DNA of 36,953 bases from Methylacidiphilaceae bacterium (GCA_028710285.1 JAQTUK010000003.1:1-36953), one strand, 5' to 3'. Numbered from the stretch's first letter, positions 1 through 8,732 are shown. Made by a program: numbers and translations. Notes: generated by a model from the letters alone, not told the origin.

Positions 1-862
1 GGTCGTACTGGAGAGCCTCCAGCACCAAGGCCGTTGTGCCGACCTTCAACCAGGTCGCATACTCCGAAAGGTTGGAATCGCCCACGATGACGTGGAAGCG
101 ACGGTAGAGCTTGGGATTCGCGTGGGGCTCGTCCCGCGTATTGATCAGCGGCCGCCGATTCATCGTGTCGATGCCGACCAGCTCCGTGAAGAAGTCGGCT
201 CGCTGGGAAATTTGAAAGCCTCCGACCATTCCTTGGTCTTCCTTCTCCCAGCCCAGCTTCCCCGCCCCGCCAAAGATTTGCCGCGTGACCAGGAACGCCA
301 TCATCCCTTCGACGATGCGGTCCCAGGGAATCATCCGCGGGATCAGGTAGTTCTCGTGACAGCCGTAACTGTGCCCGGCGAAGTCGGTATTGTTCTTGTA
401 AAGGCAGATCGTATGGTTGCGCTTCCGGCTCGCCGCCCGAGCACACTCTTCCAAGATCCTTTCGCCCGCCTTGTCCTGCGCCACGAGCTCCAGGAGGGTC
501 GAGCATTCCGGGGTGGAATATTCCGGGTGCGTGTGATCATTGTAAAAACGCGCCCCGTTGCGCAGGACGAAGTCGCTCTTGATCTCCTCGAAGCTGTAGG
601 GCCTCTGGCGATCTTGGGAAAAGAAGTTCGCTTCGTCCCCGTCCTGGCGCAGATCCTTCGCCCGGAAGCCGCGGGCATCGCGGTGAGGATCTTCCCGGGT
701 ATAATCCCAGAGATTGGGGCTACCAAGCTGGGCGGCCGCCCGCACCAGATGGATCGACTCCTCGACCACGTCGATTTCCGCATTTTCCCGAACGGCGATC
801 CCGAATTCGGTTTCCAATCCAAAGTAGATCGGCCACGCTCGAATTGGTCTTTGCTTGTCCAT
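1..862 (-). CDS. dop: Depupylase Dop (PafA/Dop family), C-terminus truncated by window edge
   Basis: Own translation of the minus strand from ATG at 862..860: MDKQRPIRAWPIYFGLETEFGIAVRENAEIDVVEESIHLV...LWDYTREDPHRDARGF...FVLRNGARFYNDHTHPEYSTPECSTLLELVAQDKAGERI...LYKNNTDFAGHSYGCHENYLIPR...GGFQISQRADFF...INTRDEPHANPKLYRRFHVIVGDSNLSEYATWLKVGTTALVLEAL. The GLETEFG, RDARGF, HPEYSTPEC, YGCHENYL and NTRDEPHA motifs fit Dop rather than PafA. Not in the ORF track because it runs off the edge. Confidence 0.93.
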   Translation of the reverse strand, partial: MDKQRPIRAWPIYFGLETEFGIAVRENAEIDVVEESIHLVRAAAQLGSPNLWDYTREDPHRDARGFRAKDLRQDGDEANFFSQDRQRPYSFEEIKSDFVLRNGARFYNDHTHPEYSTPECSTLLELVAQDKAGERILEECARAASRKRNHTICLYKNNTDFAGHSYGCHENYLIPRMIPWDRIVEGMMAFLVTRQIFGGAGKLGWEKEDQGMVGGFQISQRADFFTELVGIDTMNRRPLINTRDEPHANPKLYRRFHVIVGDSNLSEYATWLKVGTTALVLEALQYD

Positions 863-899
863 GGCGCCGCGCTCTCCTCGGTATCTTGTTCCCGAACGC

Positions 900-2588
900 T
901 CAAACGACCTGCCGCACCGTCGCTTCCTCCCTTCGCAGTACGGGCGACAGCCGGACCACATTCTGCGGATCGTAGTCCACGAGCTTCAGCCAGTCTTCCG
1001 TAATGTCGGACGGTGGGAAGATGTCATTCTCAAGATACTCGATCTCGAGCGCTGTCAAAAGATCCTCCAGCTCCAAGCCGTGATTCGACGGATCGGAGAT
1101 CGCCCGCTTGATCGCCAGCTCTTTGGCTCGTTCGACGATGGAAGCAATGATCGCTCCGCTGATGAGGTCGCCCCGATAGAGGTATTCCTTCCTCCCGCTC
1201 CGAAAGGTGACTTCCAAGAACCGGTTCTGCTCCGTCCGAGAAAACTGGGCGTCCAACACCCCTTCGATCAGGATGTCGATCGCCTTCCCGCGATCCTCGC
1301 CCGCCTTCTCCAAGAGTCCGGGAGAATAGGGGAGATCCCGCTCCAGGTAGATCCGGTAGATTTCGGATGAGCCCGCGCGATCCGGACGATTGACCTTGAT
1401 CTTCCGATCGATCCGGCCCGGCCGAAGAATGGCCGGATCAATCAGGTCCGCTCGATTGGAGGCGAGGATGAGCACCACCTCCCTCATCGACTCGATGCCG
1501 TCCATCTCGGCGCAGAACATGGGGACGAGCGTATTGAGGATGCTGTTGAACCGCCCTGCCCGCCGGGTGCCCAGGATCGATTCCGCCTCGTCGATGAAGA
1601 TGAAGGGAAGGAATCCTTCCCGTGCCAGCTCCCGGGCCTGCTCGAAAAGCTCGCGCACCTGCCGCTCCGATTCCCCGACCCACATGTTCAGAATCTCCGG
1701 ACCCTTCACGTGGAGGAAGAACTCCTTGCGCTCCTCTCCGGTCTCTTCTTGAAGCTTGCGAGTCAGGTTGTAGGCGGTCGCTTTCCCCAAGAGCGTCTTC
1801 CCGCATCCGGGCGGCCCATGGAGCAAAAATCCTTTCGGCACATGGTGGTGATACTTGGCGAAGAGGTCTGAATGGAGGAAAGGCAACTCGACCGCGTCCC
1901 GTATGGCGCCGACCGCCTCTTTCTGGCCGCCCACCTTCTCCCACGGCAGCTCCGGAACCTGATCGAGCAGCCGGTGCTTGGTCTTCGAGGTCGCCACGAC
2001 CTCCAGAGCAACCCGGGAGGCACCATCAACCCGGACTTCCAGCCCCGCCTTGAGCCGCTCTTTGGCCAGCGGAGTCGAGCGAATCACCACGAAGCTTCCT
2101 CCCACCCCTTCGTGGCCCACGCGAAGCCGGTTGTCCGGCAAGACGTCGACAACCTTCACCACGGGGCCGGAAAAGTCGAAGCCCAGATCGCCCACGACGG
2201 CAAAGGCCTCGTTGAGCAGCACTCTGGTTCCGATCAGGAGCGTCTCATGACCCAGCCGCGGATCGATGCTGCAATAGAACTCGGTTCCGCCCTGGACGAC
2301 CAGGGCGATCTCTTTCTTGGGCAGGCCGAGAAGGGTGCCGACCCGATTCGCCGGGGCGGAGAGCTTCTCCACCGCCTCGTTGAGCTTTTCCAATGCCTGG
2401 CGAGCCTGCTCGCCCGTCTCTTCCAGCTCGGCAACTCGTCGACGAAGGTAGAAGAAGGCCTCCCGGGAGACCGCGTCGAAGGAAAGCGATTGTCCGATCA
2501 GGTCGACGACCTGCAAGGCGGAAGCTGATTCTAAGTTTTCGAAAGGCACAGGCATCTCCGCTCCGAGTCCTTTTTCTTTTCTCGCCAT
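900..2588 (-). CDS. arc: Proteasome-associated AAA+ ATPase (ARC/Mpa family)
   Basis: N-terminal coiled coil, OB-like region, Walker A GPPGCGKT, Walker B FIFIDEAES, pore loop NMWVGESERQVRELF; adjacent to dop. Start chosen at MARKEKGLG (2588) rather than the ORF start at 2624. Confidence 0.92.
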   Translation of the reverse strand: MARKEKGLGAEMPVPFENLESASALQVVDLIGQSLSFDAVSREAFFYLRRRVAELEETGEQARQALEKLNEAVEKLSAPANRVGTLLGLPKKEIALVVQGGTEFYCSIDPRLGHETLLIGTRVLLNEAFAVVGDLGFDFSGPVVKVVDVLPDNRLRVGHEGVGGSFVVIRSTPLAKERLKAGLEVRVDGASRVALEVVATSKTKHRLLDQVPELPWEKVGGQKEAVGAIRDAVELPFLHSDLFAKYHHHVPKGFLLHGPPGCGKTLLGKATAYNLTRKLQEETGEERKEFFLHVKGPEILNMWVGESERQVRELFEQARELAREGFLPFIFIDEAESILGTRRAGRFNSILNTLVPMFCAEMDGIESMREVVLILASNRADLIDPAILRPGRIDRKIKVNRPDRAGSSEIYRIYLERDLPYSPGLLEKAGEDRGKAIDILIEGVLDAQFSRTEQNRFLEVTFRSGRKEYLYRGDLISGAIIASIVERAKELAIKRAISDPSNHGLELEDLLTALEIEYLENDIFPPSDITEDWLKLVDYDPQNVVRLSPVLRREEATVRQVV

Positions 2589-2633
2589 GCTTCCAACAAT
2601 AGGCGCATGCGCTATTCTCCGCAAATCGACCTC

Positions 2634-3332
2634 CTAAGCGAGGCCACTCTCCTCTTGAAGCAAGTTCCGCACCAAGTTGACCGGGTCCTCCGCTTCCAGC
2701 ACCGGACGGCCCACCACGATGTGGGTCGCTCCAAGGGCAAACGCCTCCCGGGGAGAAACGGTGCGACGCTGGTCATCCCCCTCCCTCCGCGCCAGCCGGA
2801 TCCCCGGGGTCACGACCACTTCCGGCAGGATCCCGGCTTTCCGCAGGGAGGCGAGCTCGAGCGCGGAGCAGACGATGCCGCGAATACCACAATCTCCGGC
2901 AAGCTCCGCAAGGGAGCAGACACGCTCCGAAAGGCTTCCGCTCACGCCGACCTCCGAGAGATCCGCCTCCTCCAAGCTCGTCAGCACCGTCACCGCGAGG
3001 ACCCTGGTCTTGCTGCCCGCAGCCGCCTCCGCGGCAGCCGCCAGCATCCTTCTCCCCCCGAGGGCATGCACGGTCAGCAAGCCGACGTCCATCTGCACGC
3101 AAGCTCGGACGGCTCGCTCGACGGTGGCCGGGATATCGTGAAACTTCAGATCCAGAAAGACCTGCGCGCCCAGAGAGCGAAGCTCCTCCACCACTCTTGG
3201 TCCACCGCGCAAGAAGAGTTGACTTCCCACCTTGAACCAACTGACATACCCGCGAAGGCGACGCGCCAGAAGGAGCGCATTCTCCACCTCGAAGAGATCC
3301 AAGGCCACAATGAGCCCATCCGCTAAGGGCAT
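2634..3332 (-). CDS. pyrF: Orotidine 5'-phosphate decarboxylase
   Basis: MPLADGLIVALDLFEVENALLLARRL...FLDLKFHDIPATVERAV...VVTPGIRLARREGDDQRRTVSPREAFALGATHIVVGRPVLEAEDP; DLKFHDIP and VGRP motifs. Confidence 0.93.
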   Translation of the reverse strand: MPLADGLIVALDLFEVENALLLARRLRGYVSWFKVGSQLFLRGGPRVVEELRSLGAQVFLDLKFHDIPATVERAVRACVQMDVGLLTVHALGGRRMLAAAAEAAAGSKTRVLAVTVLTSLEEADLSEVGVSGSLSERVCSLAELAGDCGIRGIVCSALELASLRKAGILPEVVVTPGIRLARREGDDQRRTVSPREAFALGATHIVVGRPVLEAEDPVNLVRNLLQEESGLA

Positions 3333-4209
3333 GGAGGACACTTCAAAAGGAATTGAACTCTTCGCCCCGGCGAAAATCAACCTCGACCTGCGCATCCTCG
3401 GGCGTCGCGCCGATGGATTTCATGAGCTCTCGACGCGAATGGCCCCGGTCTCTCTGTACGACCGGCTCCGGATCGCCCCACATCCCGGACAAGAAATCTC
3501 GTTTCGATGCGACGATCCTCGCATCCCGGCGGGAGAGGAGAATCTGGCCTGCCGGGCGGCGCGCCTCTTCGCCGAGACCTTCGGGCTCCCCCGCGGCTTG
3601 GAGATCTCGTTGGAAAAGCGGCTCCCCGCAGGAGCCGGATTGGGGGGCGGCAGCAGCGATGCCGCCGCCACGCTCTCGGCCCTCCGCAGCCTCCTGGGCC
3701 ATCCTGCTTCCCGGGACGCACTTCTACCGCTGGCCGCCTCCCTGGGCAGCGACGTTCCCTTCTTTCTCGCCCGCAAGCCGGCGCTCTGCCGCGGCCGAGG
3801 GGAGATCGTCTCCCCGGAGCCATGGCTCGGTCCGCAGCATGGGCTCCTCCTCTTCCCGGGATTTTCCGTTGCCACTTCGTGGGCCTACCAAGCCTATGCC
3901 AGGAAGCCTCTCCCGGGAGACGAGCGCGGCACTCCGCCCTGGGGGCCGGTCCGGAACGATTTGGAGCCCGCCGTCTTCGAGAAGTATTTGTGGATCGCCG
4001 CAGCCCGAAACTGGCTCCAAGAGGAAGCGGGCGCTCAACTGGCCATGATGAGCGGAAGCGGAAGCTCGGTGTTCGGCCTTTGGGAAAGCCTCCCCGGCCC
4101 GGAGCTCGTGGAGCGAGCCCGACTCTTCTTTGGGCCGGAAGCCTGGATCCGAACCTTTTCCATCCTGAGCGGCGAAACCTCGCACCCCCCCCCGGCCCCG
4201 ACCGCCTGA
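3331..4209 (+). CDS. ispE: 4-diphosphocytidyl-2-C-methyl-D-erythritol kinase
   Basis: APAKINLDLRILGRRADGFHELST, KRLPAGAGLGGGSSDAAATL (GHMP kinase ATP motif), SDVPFFL, MSGSGSSVFGL. Confidence 0.94.
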   Translation: MEDTSKGIELFAPAKINLDLRILGRRADGFHELSTRMAPVSLYDRLRIAPHPGQEISFRCDDPRIPAGEENLACRAARLFAETFGLPRGLEISLEKRLPAGAGLGGGSSDAAATLSALRSLLGHPASRDALLPLAASLGSDVPFFLARKPALCRGRGEIVSPEPWLGPQHGLLLFPGFSVATSWAYQAYARKPLPGDERGTPPWGPVRNDLEPAVFEKYLWIAAARNWLQEEAGAQLAMMSGSGSSVFGLWESLPGPELVERARLFFGPEAWIRTFSILSGETSHPPPAPTA

Positions 4210-4267
4210 CGGATGTTTCCTGCCCGAGTCGATCCCACGGCAATCTCCACACCCCTCTCTGGAAAAC

Positions 4268-4301
4268 TGGACTCGTCGGCAAAAAACACTATAATTATAA
4301 T
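4268..4301 (+). promoter_or_regulatory. Candidate sigma70-like promoter upstream of the FAD oxidoreductase gene
   Basis: TGGACT (4268-4273), 16-nt spacer, TATAAT (4290-4295) directly repeated as a second TATAAT (4296-4301); unusually AT-rich patch in a GC-rich window, about 40 bp before ATG 4343. Confidence 0.5.
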
Positions 4302-4342
4302 TGAAACGAGAAGCCCTTTTCTCCATCGCCTTATTTTTTCCT

Positions 4343-5518
4343 ATGCCAAAATATACGTATCTGATTGTGGGCGGCGGAATGACAGCCGATGCCGCCGTCC
4401 GCGGCATCCGGGAAATCGACCCGGACAGGTCGATTGGAGTGCTGACGACCGAGCCGGAATTTCCCTATAATCGCCCGCCACTCTCCAAAGGCCTCTGGAA
4501 GGGGGATTCTCTCGACTCCATCTGGTGTCGCACGCCCGGGGCGGGGGTGGTTTTCCACCGAGGGTGTACCGCCCGCACTCTGGACCTCCGGTCCAAAACG
4601 GTCACGGCCGAAGGGGGCATGACCTTCTCGTTCGACAAGCTCCTTCTGGCGACAGGAGGCGACGCGCGCCGCCTCTCGACCGCCAGCCAGAAGATTCTCT
4701 ACTTCCGGACGCTGGCAGACTATCGGAAGCTGCGCTCGTGGAGTGAATCCGAAGAGCGGATCTGCGTCCTCGGAGGGGGCTTCATCGGCTCGGAGATCGC
4801 CGCGGCGCTTGCCCTCAACGGGAAGCGCGTTACGCTCCTCTTCGCGGAGGCGGGAATTGGCGGCAGAATCTTCCCGGAGGAACTATCTCTTTTCCTGAAT
4901 GACTATTACCACCAGAAGGGCGCAGAAGTCCTGGCCCGGCAGACGGTCTCGGCGGCGGAAGATCAAGAGGGCGTCCTGACCATCCGGCTCGCCCAAGGGA
5001 CCCTTTCGGTCAACGCTCTTGTCGCGGGAATCGGCATCTCCCCTAACGTTGGGCTGGCCAAGGATGCCCAACTGGCGGTCGAGAACGGCATTGTCGTCGA
5101 CGAGTTTCTCTGCACGGCCCATCCGGATGTCTACGCGGCGGGAGACGTGGCGGCTTTCTTCAATCCCGCGCTCGGGCAGCGGGTCCGCTTCGAGCATGAG
5201 GACAATGCCCGCCATATGGGCATCCTGGCCGGCAGGAACATGGCCGGAAGCCAGGACAAGTACGATCACATTCCCTTTTTCTACTCCGATCTCTTCGATC
5301 TCGGCTACGAAGCGGTCGGCCTGATCGACAACCGCCTCGAAGTCTTCTGCGACTGGAAGGAACGCTTCCACGCCGGGGTGATCTACTACCTGGACCGGCG
5401 GAGGGTTCGCGGAGTCCTGCTCTGGAACGTCTGGGGCCAGGTCGATGCGGCGCGGGCGCTTCTCTCCGAACCCGGCCCATTCCAGCCCGCTGATCTCCAA
5501 GGTCGGATTCCTGCTTAA
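4343..5518 (+). CDS. FAD/NAD(P)-dependent pyridine nucleotide-disulfide oxidoreductase family protein (ferredoxin/rubredoxin reductase-like)
   Basis: MPKYTYLIVGGGMTADAAVRGIRE (Rossmann GGG), YNRPPLSK, CVLGGGFIGSEIAAAL, VYAAGDVAAF. Confidence 0.85.
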   Translation: MPKYTYLIVGGGMTADAAVRGIREIDPDRSIGVLTTEPEFPYNRPPLSKGLWKGDSLDSIWCRTPGAGVVFHRGCTARTLDLRSKTVTAEGGMTFSFDKLLLATGGDARRLSTASQKILYFRTLADYRKLRSWSESEERICVLGGGFIGSEIAAALALNGKRVTLLFAEAGIGGRIFPEELSLFLNDYYHQKGAEVLARQTVSAAEDQEGVLTIRLAQGTLSVNALVAGIGISPNVGLAKDAQLAVENGIVVDEFLCTAHPDVYAAGDVAAFFNPALGQRVRFEHEDNARHMGILAGRNMAGSQDKYDHIPFFYSDLFDLGYEAVGLIDNRLEVFCDWKERFHAGVIYYLDRRRVRGVLLWNVWGQVDAARALLSEPGPFQPADLQGRIPA

Positions 5519-5542
5519 GCGGCTCGGGTTCCCCGCGGCGTC

Positions 5543-6223
5543 ATGGACGAGTCTTCTTCCCATTCCCCGAGCCAAGAGCCTGGGGTCGTCGTCAACGAAG
5601 TCTTCCACAGCATCCAGGGAGAGAGCACGTTTGCCGGGGAGCCCTGCGTCTTCCTCCGGCTCACGGGATGCGATCTCCGCTGCCGCTGGTGCGACACCCC
5701 ATATGCGTTTTTCGAAGGGAGGAGAACACCTCTGAGCCAGCTCTTGAAAGAGGTGGAACGATTCGGCTGCGGACTCGTCGAGGTGACCGGCGGGGAGCCG
5801 CTTCTTCAGAAACACAGCCGCCTTCTGCTCCGGCTTCTCTGCGACGCGGGCTACACCGTTCTCCTGGAAACCAGCGGAGCCCACTCGATCGCGGAAATCG
5901 ATCCGCGCGTTCACCGCATCGTCGACTGCAAGTGCCCCTCCAGCGGGGAATCCTCCCGGAATCTCCCCGGCAACCTGGATCTGCTGGGCTCGCGAGACGA
6001 GGTCAAGTTTGTGATCGGCACGGAACTGGATTACGAGTGGGCTCGAGACCGTGTCCGCCAGGCTCCTTGGAGAAGGCTGGTGCGAGCCATCCACTTTTCC
6101 CCGGTGCATGGGCAGCTATCCTTGCAGACGTTAGCGGAATGGCTGCTGCGGGATCGCCTGCCCGTCCGCCTGGGCTTTCAGCTCCACAAGTGGATCTGGG
6201 ATCCCGGCCGCCGAGGGGTATAG
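5543..6223 (+). CDS. queE: 7-carboxy-7-deazaguanine synthase (radical SAM)
   Basis: SIQGESTFAGEPCVFLRLTGCDLRCRWCDTPYAFFEG (CxxxCxxC), EVTGGEPLLQ, LLETSGA, DCKCPSS. Confidence 0.93.
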   Translation: MDESSSHSPSQEPGVVVNEVFHSIQGESTFAGEPCVFLRLTGCDLRCRWCDTPYAFFEGRRTPLSQLLKEVERFGCGLVEVTGGEPLLQKHSRLLLRLLCDAGYTVLLETSGAHSIAEIDPRVHRIVDCKCPSSGESSRNLPGNLDLLGSRDEVKFVIGTELDYEWARDRVRQAPWRRLVRAIHFSPVHGQLSLQTLAEWLLRDRLPVRLGFQLHKWIWDPGRRGV

Positions 6224-6293
6224 CGGGCATTTCCTAGCCATTTCCCTGCCAAGATCCCGCAGGGAAACGCTTGCGAAGAAGTGCCGCTTACGC

Positions 6294-6518
6294 TTAGTAA
6301 GGCGCTCCGGGGGTGGTTCCCATTCCTCCCAGGTAGGCGCCCGCCGCACCCGCCTGCTGCCAGGACGGAGGACGATTCCACGGCAGGTCGGAGACCTGTT
6401 TCCCCTGTTTCGCAGCCTGTTTTTTCGCCGCCGATTGGTTTTGATCGGAGGAAGCGCATCCTCCGAGCACGATCGCCCCGGCGACCAGAATGAGACCGAA
6501 CTTGGCCTTTGTGTCCAT
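6294..6518 (-). CDS. Small lipoprotein of unknown function
   Basis: MDTKAKFGLILVAGAIVLGGCASSDQNQS: signal peptide plus lipobox LGGC; start at 6518. Confidence 0.7.
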   Translation of the reverse strand: MDTKAKFGLILVAGAIVLGGCASSDQNQSAAKKQAAKQGKQVSDLPWNRPPSWQQAGAAGAYLGGMGTTPGAPY

Positions 6519-6534
6519 CACTTTGCGCGGGAGA

Positions 6535-6945
6535 CCCCGGCGTTCAGGCCGGGGAGGGATAGCGCGGCAGGCGAAGCCTGCCCCTTTCCCGCTTCTCCTT
6601 GTCTTAATGCTATCTTCGTCAGCGTGTATCCACACCCCTGATCAAGCTGATGCCGCGCCCGATTTTCCGAGCGCGGCATCCATTGCGCGTAAGCGCCTAA
6701 TGACACCCCTTTCGGGGTCTCCCCTCGGGATTGTCTGAAACCGGCTCCATCCTTTCGGATGCGGCGAAGACCTTCGGGCCTTTGCCTTTGCCCAGCATGA
6801 TCCCCGCCTTGCAGAGCGGCGAACTGAGGAAGCATTCGCCGGTGCGTCTTTTCGAGCTGTTCCCAACGTTTGCGCATATTTCTATGTGCCCCCTGGTCAA
6901 CCTAGCCTGTTTTCACAAGCTCCGGCCTTCAGGCCGGGGTAGTTG
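6535..6945 (-). mobile_element. Probable IS200/IS605-like (TnpB-less) remnant or omegaRNA-like structured non-coding block
   Basis: Successive hairpins: 6535-6554 CCCCGGC/GCCGGGG; 6566-6582 GGCAGGC-gaa-GCCTGCC; 6649-6680 GATGCCGCGC/GCGCGGCATC; 6681-6702 CATT-GCGC/GCGC-AATG; 6705-6718 ACCCC/GGGGT; 6922-6937 CCGGCCT-tc-AGGCCGG. The minus-strand 3' end 'TCCCTCCCCGGCCTGAACGCCGGGGTCTCCCGCGC' resembles IS605/IS1341-type right ends. No TnpA/TnpB motifs found in any frame. Confidence 0.5.
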
Positions 6946-7058
6946 ACCTTCCGCATTTGTTCTTCAAGTCCAGGGTGAACATCACACCCCTTGTTTGGGC
7001 CGGAGCAGTCTGCCTGACTACTCAGTCGGCTTTGTGAAGGGCTATCAGAATCTGAAGA

Positions 7059-7799
7059 TCAGTTCAAGATATCATCGCCGGGCTGAATCCCTCCGGAATT
7101 CGTTCCGCCCTCCACGTCGGCCACCGCCGTATTTGCCTCGGTGGAAACGATTTTCACCTTACCGACCGGCTGGCCGCTTCGATAGACGTTGAGCACGCCA
7201 TTTTCCACCAAGCCATCCTTTTCTCCGACATTCAAGACGACGAAGTTCCAATTGCGGTTGACCGATACAACCTTGCCTCGAATGCCCGATCGCATCGATA
7301 CCGCTCGGGCGGTCGAGGGGGAAACTTCGCGCATCCGCCCAAGTTCCGAAGTCAACTTGGCCAGATTTTCCTCCAATCCGTGCTTCTCCTTCAGCAGGCT
7401 TTCCACCTTGGCCGTTGCTGCCTCGCTTGCGGCTTTCTCCGATTCGAGCTTGCTCCCCAACTCTTCGATTTCCGCCTTCTCCTGCTGCGCGCGTTGCTCG
7501 GCTTCCTTGGCGCGCTTCTCCGCCTCCTCGACCCGGCTGTCTCCGCTGCCCGCCTGACTCTCTGCCTGAGCCAGCTTTTCGGTGGCTTCGGCCATCTTGG
7601 CGCGGGTCTCCTCCCACTTCTTCTGGGTCTCGGCCGCCAGAACCTTGCTCTCCTCCGCCTGCTCGGTCACCGCCTTGAGCTGAGCAGCCGTTTTCTCATA
7701 GTCCCGGCGATAGCTGTTCCGCTGATTTGCCACCAGATACCCGAGCACCGCCGTCGCCAAGCTGCCGATCAACGCAATTCCCAAAAAAAACTTGATCAC
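7059..7799 (-). CDS. Membrane-anchored coiled-coil protein with C-terminal beta-rich domain
   Basis: N-terminal TM segment (MIKFFLGIALIGSLATAVLGYLVA), long Glu/Lys/Ala coiled coil, then GKVVSVNRNWNFVVLNVGEKDGLVENGVLNVYRSGQPVGKVKIVS. Confidence 0.75.
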   Translation of the reverse strand: MIKFFLGIALIGSLATAVLGYLVANQRNSYRRDYEKTAAQLKAVTEQAEESKVLAAETQKKWEETRAKMAEATEKLAQAESQAGSGDSRVEEAEKRAKEAEQRAQQEKAEIEELGSKLESEKAASEAATAKVESLLKEKHGLEENLAKLTSELGRMREVSPSTARAVSMRSGIRGKVVSVNRNWNFVVLNVGEKDGLVENGVLNVYRSGQPVGKVKIVSTEANTAVADVEGGTNSGGIQPGDDILN

Positions 7800-7901
7800 G
7801 AAGATTTCTCCCTTTCCCTTCGCTCCGACCTGCTATTGGCCTTTTTACTCATCCATTCTCCAAAATCCATCGGAAACCATCCGCCTGCGCCCTCCCGAGG
7901 G

Positions 7902-8732
7902 TCATTCGGAATGTCCGCGTCCCATTTCGGGTGAAAAGTCCAAGAGGCTCTGCTGCAGGCTGGGAGGAAGCGGAAGAGAGACGGAGACCGGTTCCGCGCT
8001 CCCGGCTCGGTAGACCGTAAAGCTCAGCGCCTTGCTTTCGCCGGATTTTCGGCCGAGGTTGGCTCTCCGATAGACTTCCAGGAACTCGTCCAGCGTTCCC
8101 ATGAAGGGCTGCCCGCCGATGGTGATCACGCGATCCCCCGGCTGGAAGCCCCCCCGCTCCCCTTTCTCCCCCGACTGAACGGCCAAGATCGTGATGCGTC
8201 CGTCGACGGCAGCCAGCAAGAGGCCGGCAGGCAGGCTCACCGGCTCGTCACAGATCTTGTCCTCTTCCGCTCTCTGAAAAACCAGCCGCAGATCGGCTCC
8301 GTTCAACACCTCGAGAGCCTGAAGAAACGTCGTCTTGGAAGGCCAGACCGTGCGGGTGAACTTCTTGAGCGCCCGCTCCGCCGGAGTTTCGCTGAGCGGG
8401 TCGGGTGTCGACTTTCGCGAGTAGGCCGCCTCTTTGTGCGCCGTATTCTGCTGCGCTTCCTCGACCTTTTCCTCGAGATCGGGCTTCACGTAGAGGGTGC
8501 GAAGCGTGTCTTTGGGAAGAACTACGGTCATCTCGTTGATGGCGACAGGATACTGAAAATGGACGGCGCCTTGCCCATCCTCCACTGGGAAAACAGCGAT
8601 GATGGGGGGATTGGTGACAAGCGGGCCTTCGGCCGCCCGAGCGGCGCCGAGCGGGTCGCTCCAGCCCGTCAGCAGGAGCGCGGCGGACCAGGCCGCAAGC
8701 GACGGTCTCTTCCTCCACCCGACGAGGTTCAT
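7902..8732 (-). CDS. PDZ-domain-containing secreted/periplasmic protein of unknown function
   Basis: Signal-like N-terminus MNLVGWRKRPSLAAWSAALLLTGW; C-terminal PDZ-like GERGGFQPGDRVITIGGQPFMGTLDEFLEVYRRA. Start 8732 overlaps the upstream gene stop. Confidence 0.7.
   Translation of the reverse strand: MNLVGWRKRPSLAAWSAALLLTGWSDPLGAARAAEGPLVTNPPIIAVFPVEDGQGAVHFQYPVAINEMTVVLPKDTLRTLYVKPDLEEKVEEAQQNTAHKEAAYSRKSTPDPLSETPAERALKKFTRTVWPSKTTFLQALEVLNGADLRLVFQRAEEDKICDEPVSLPAGLLLAAVDGRITILAVQSGEKGERGGFQPGDRVITIGGQPFMGTLDEFLEVYRRANLGRKSGESKALSFTVYRAGSAEPVSVSLPLPPSLQQSLLDFSPEMGRGHSE

Noticed and set aside
92-1003. 303-aa plus-strand ORF and 343..903 minus 186-aa ORF
   Set aside because: Both are shadows of the true Dop frame on the minus strand, which the track omits because it is open at the window edge.
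6518-6877. 119-aa minus-strand ORF within the hairpin block
   Set aside because: Translation shows no TnpB zinc-finger or RuvC motif and is dominated by hairpin DNA; treated as non-coding.
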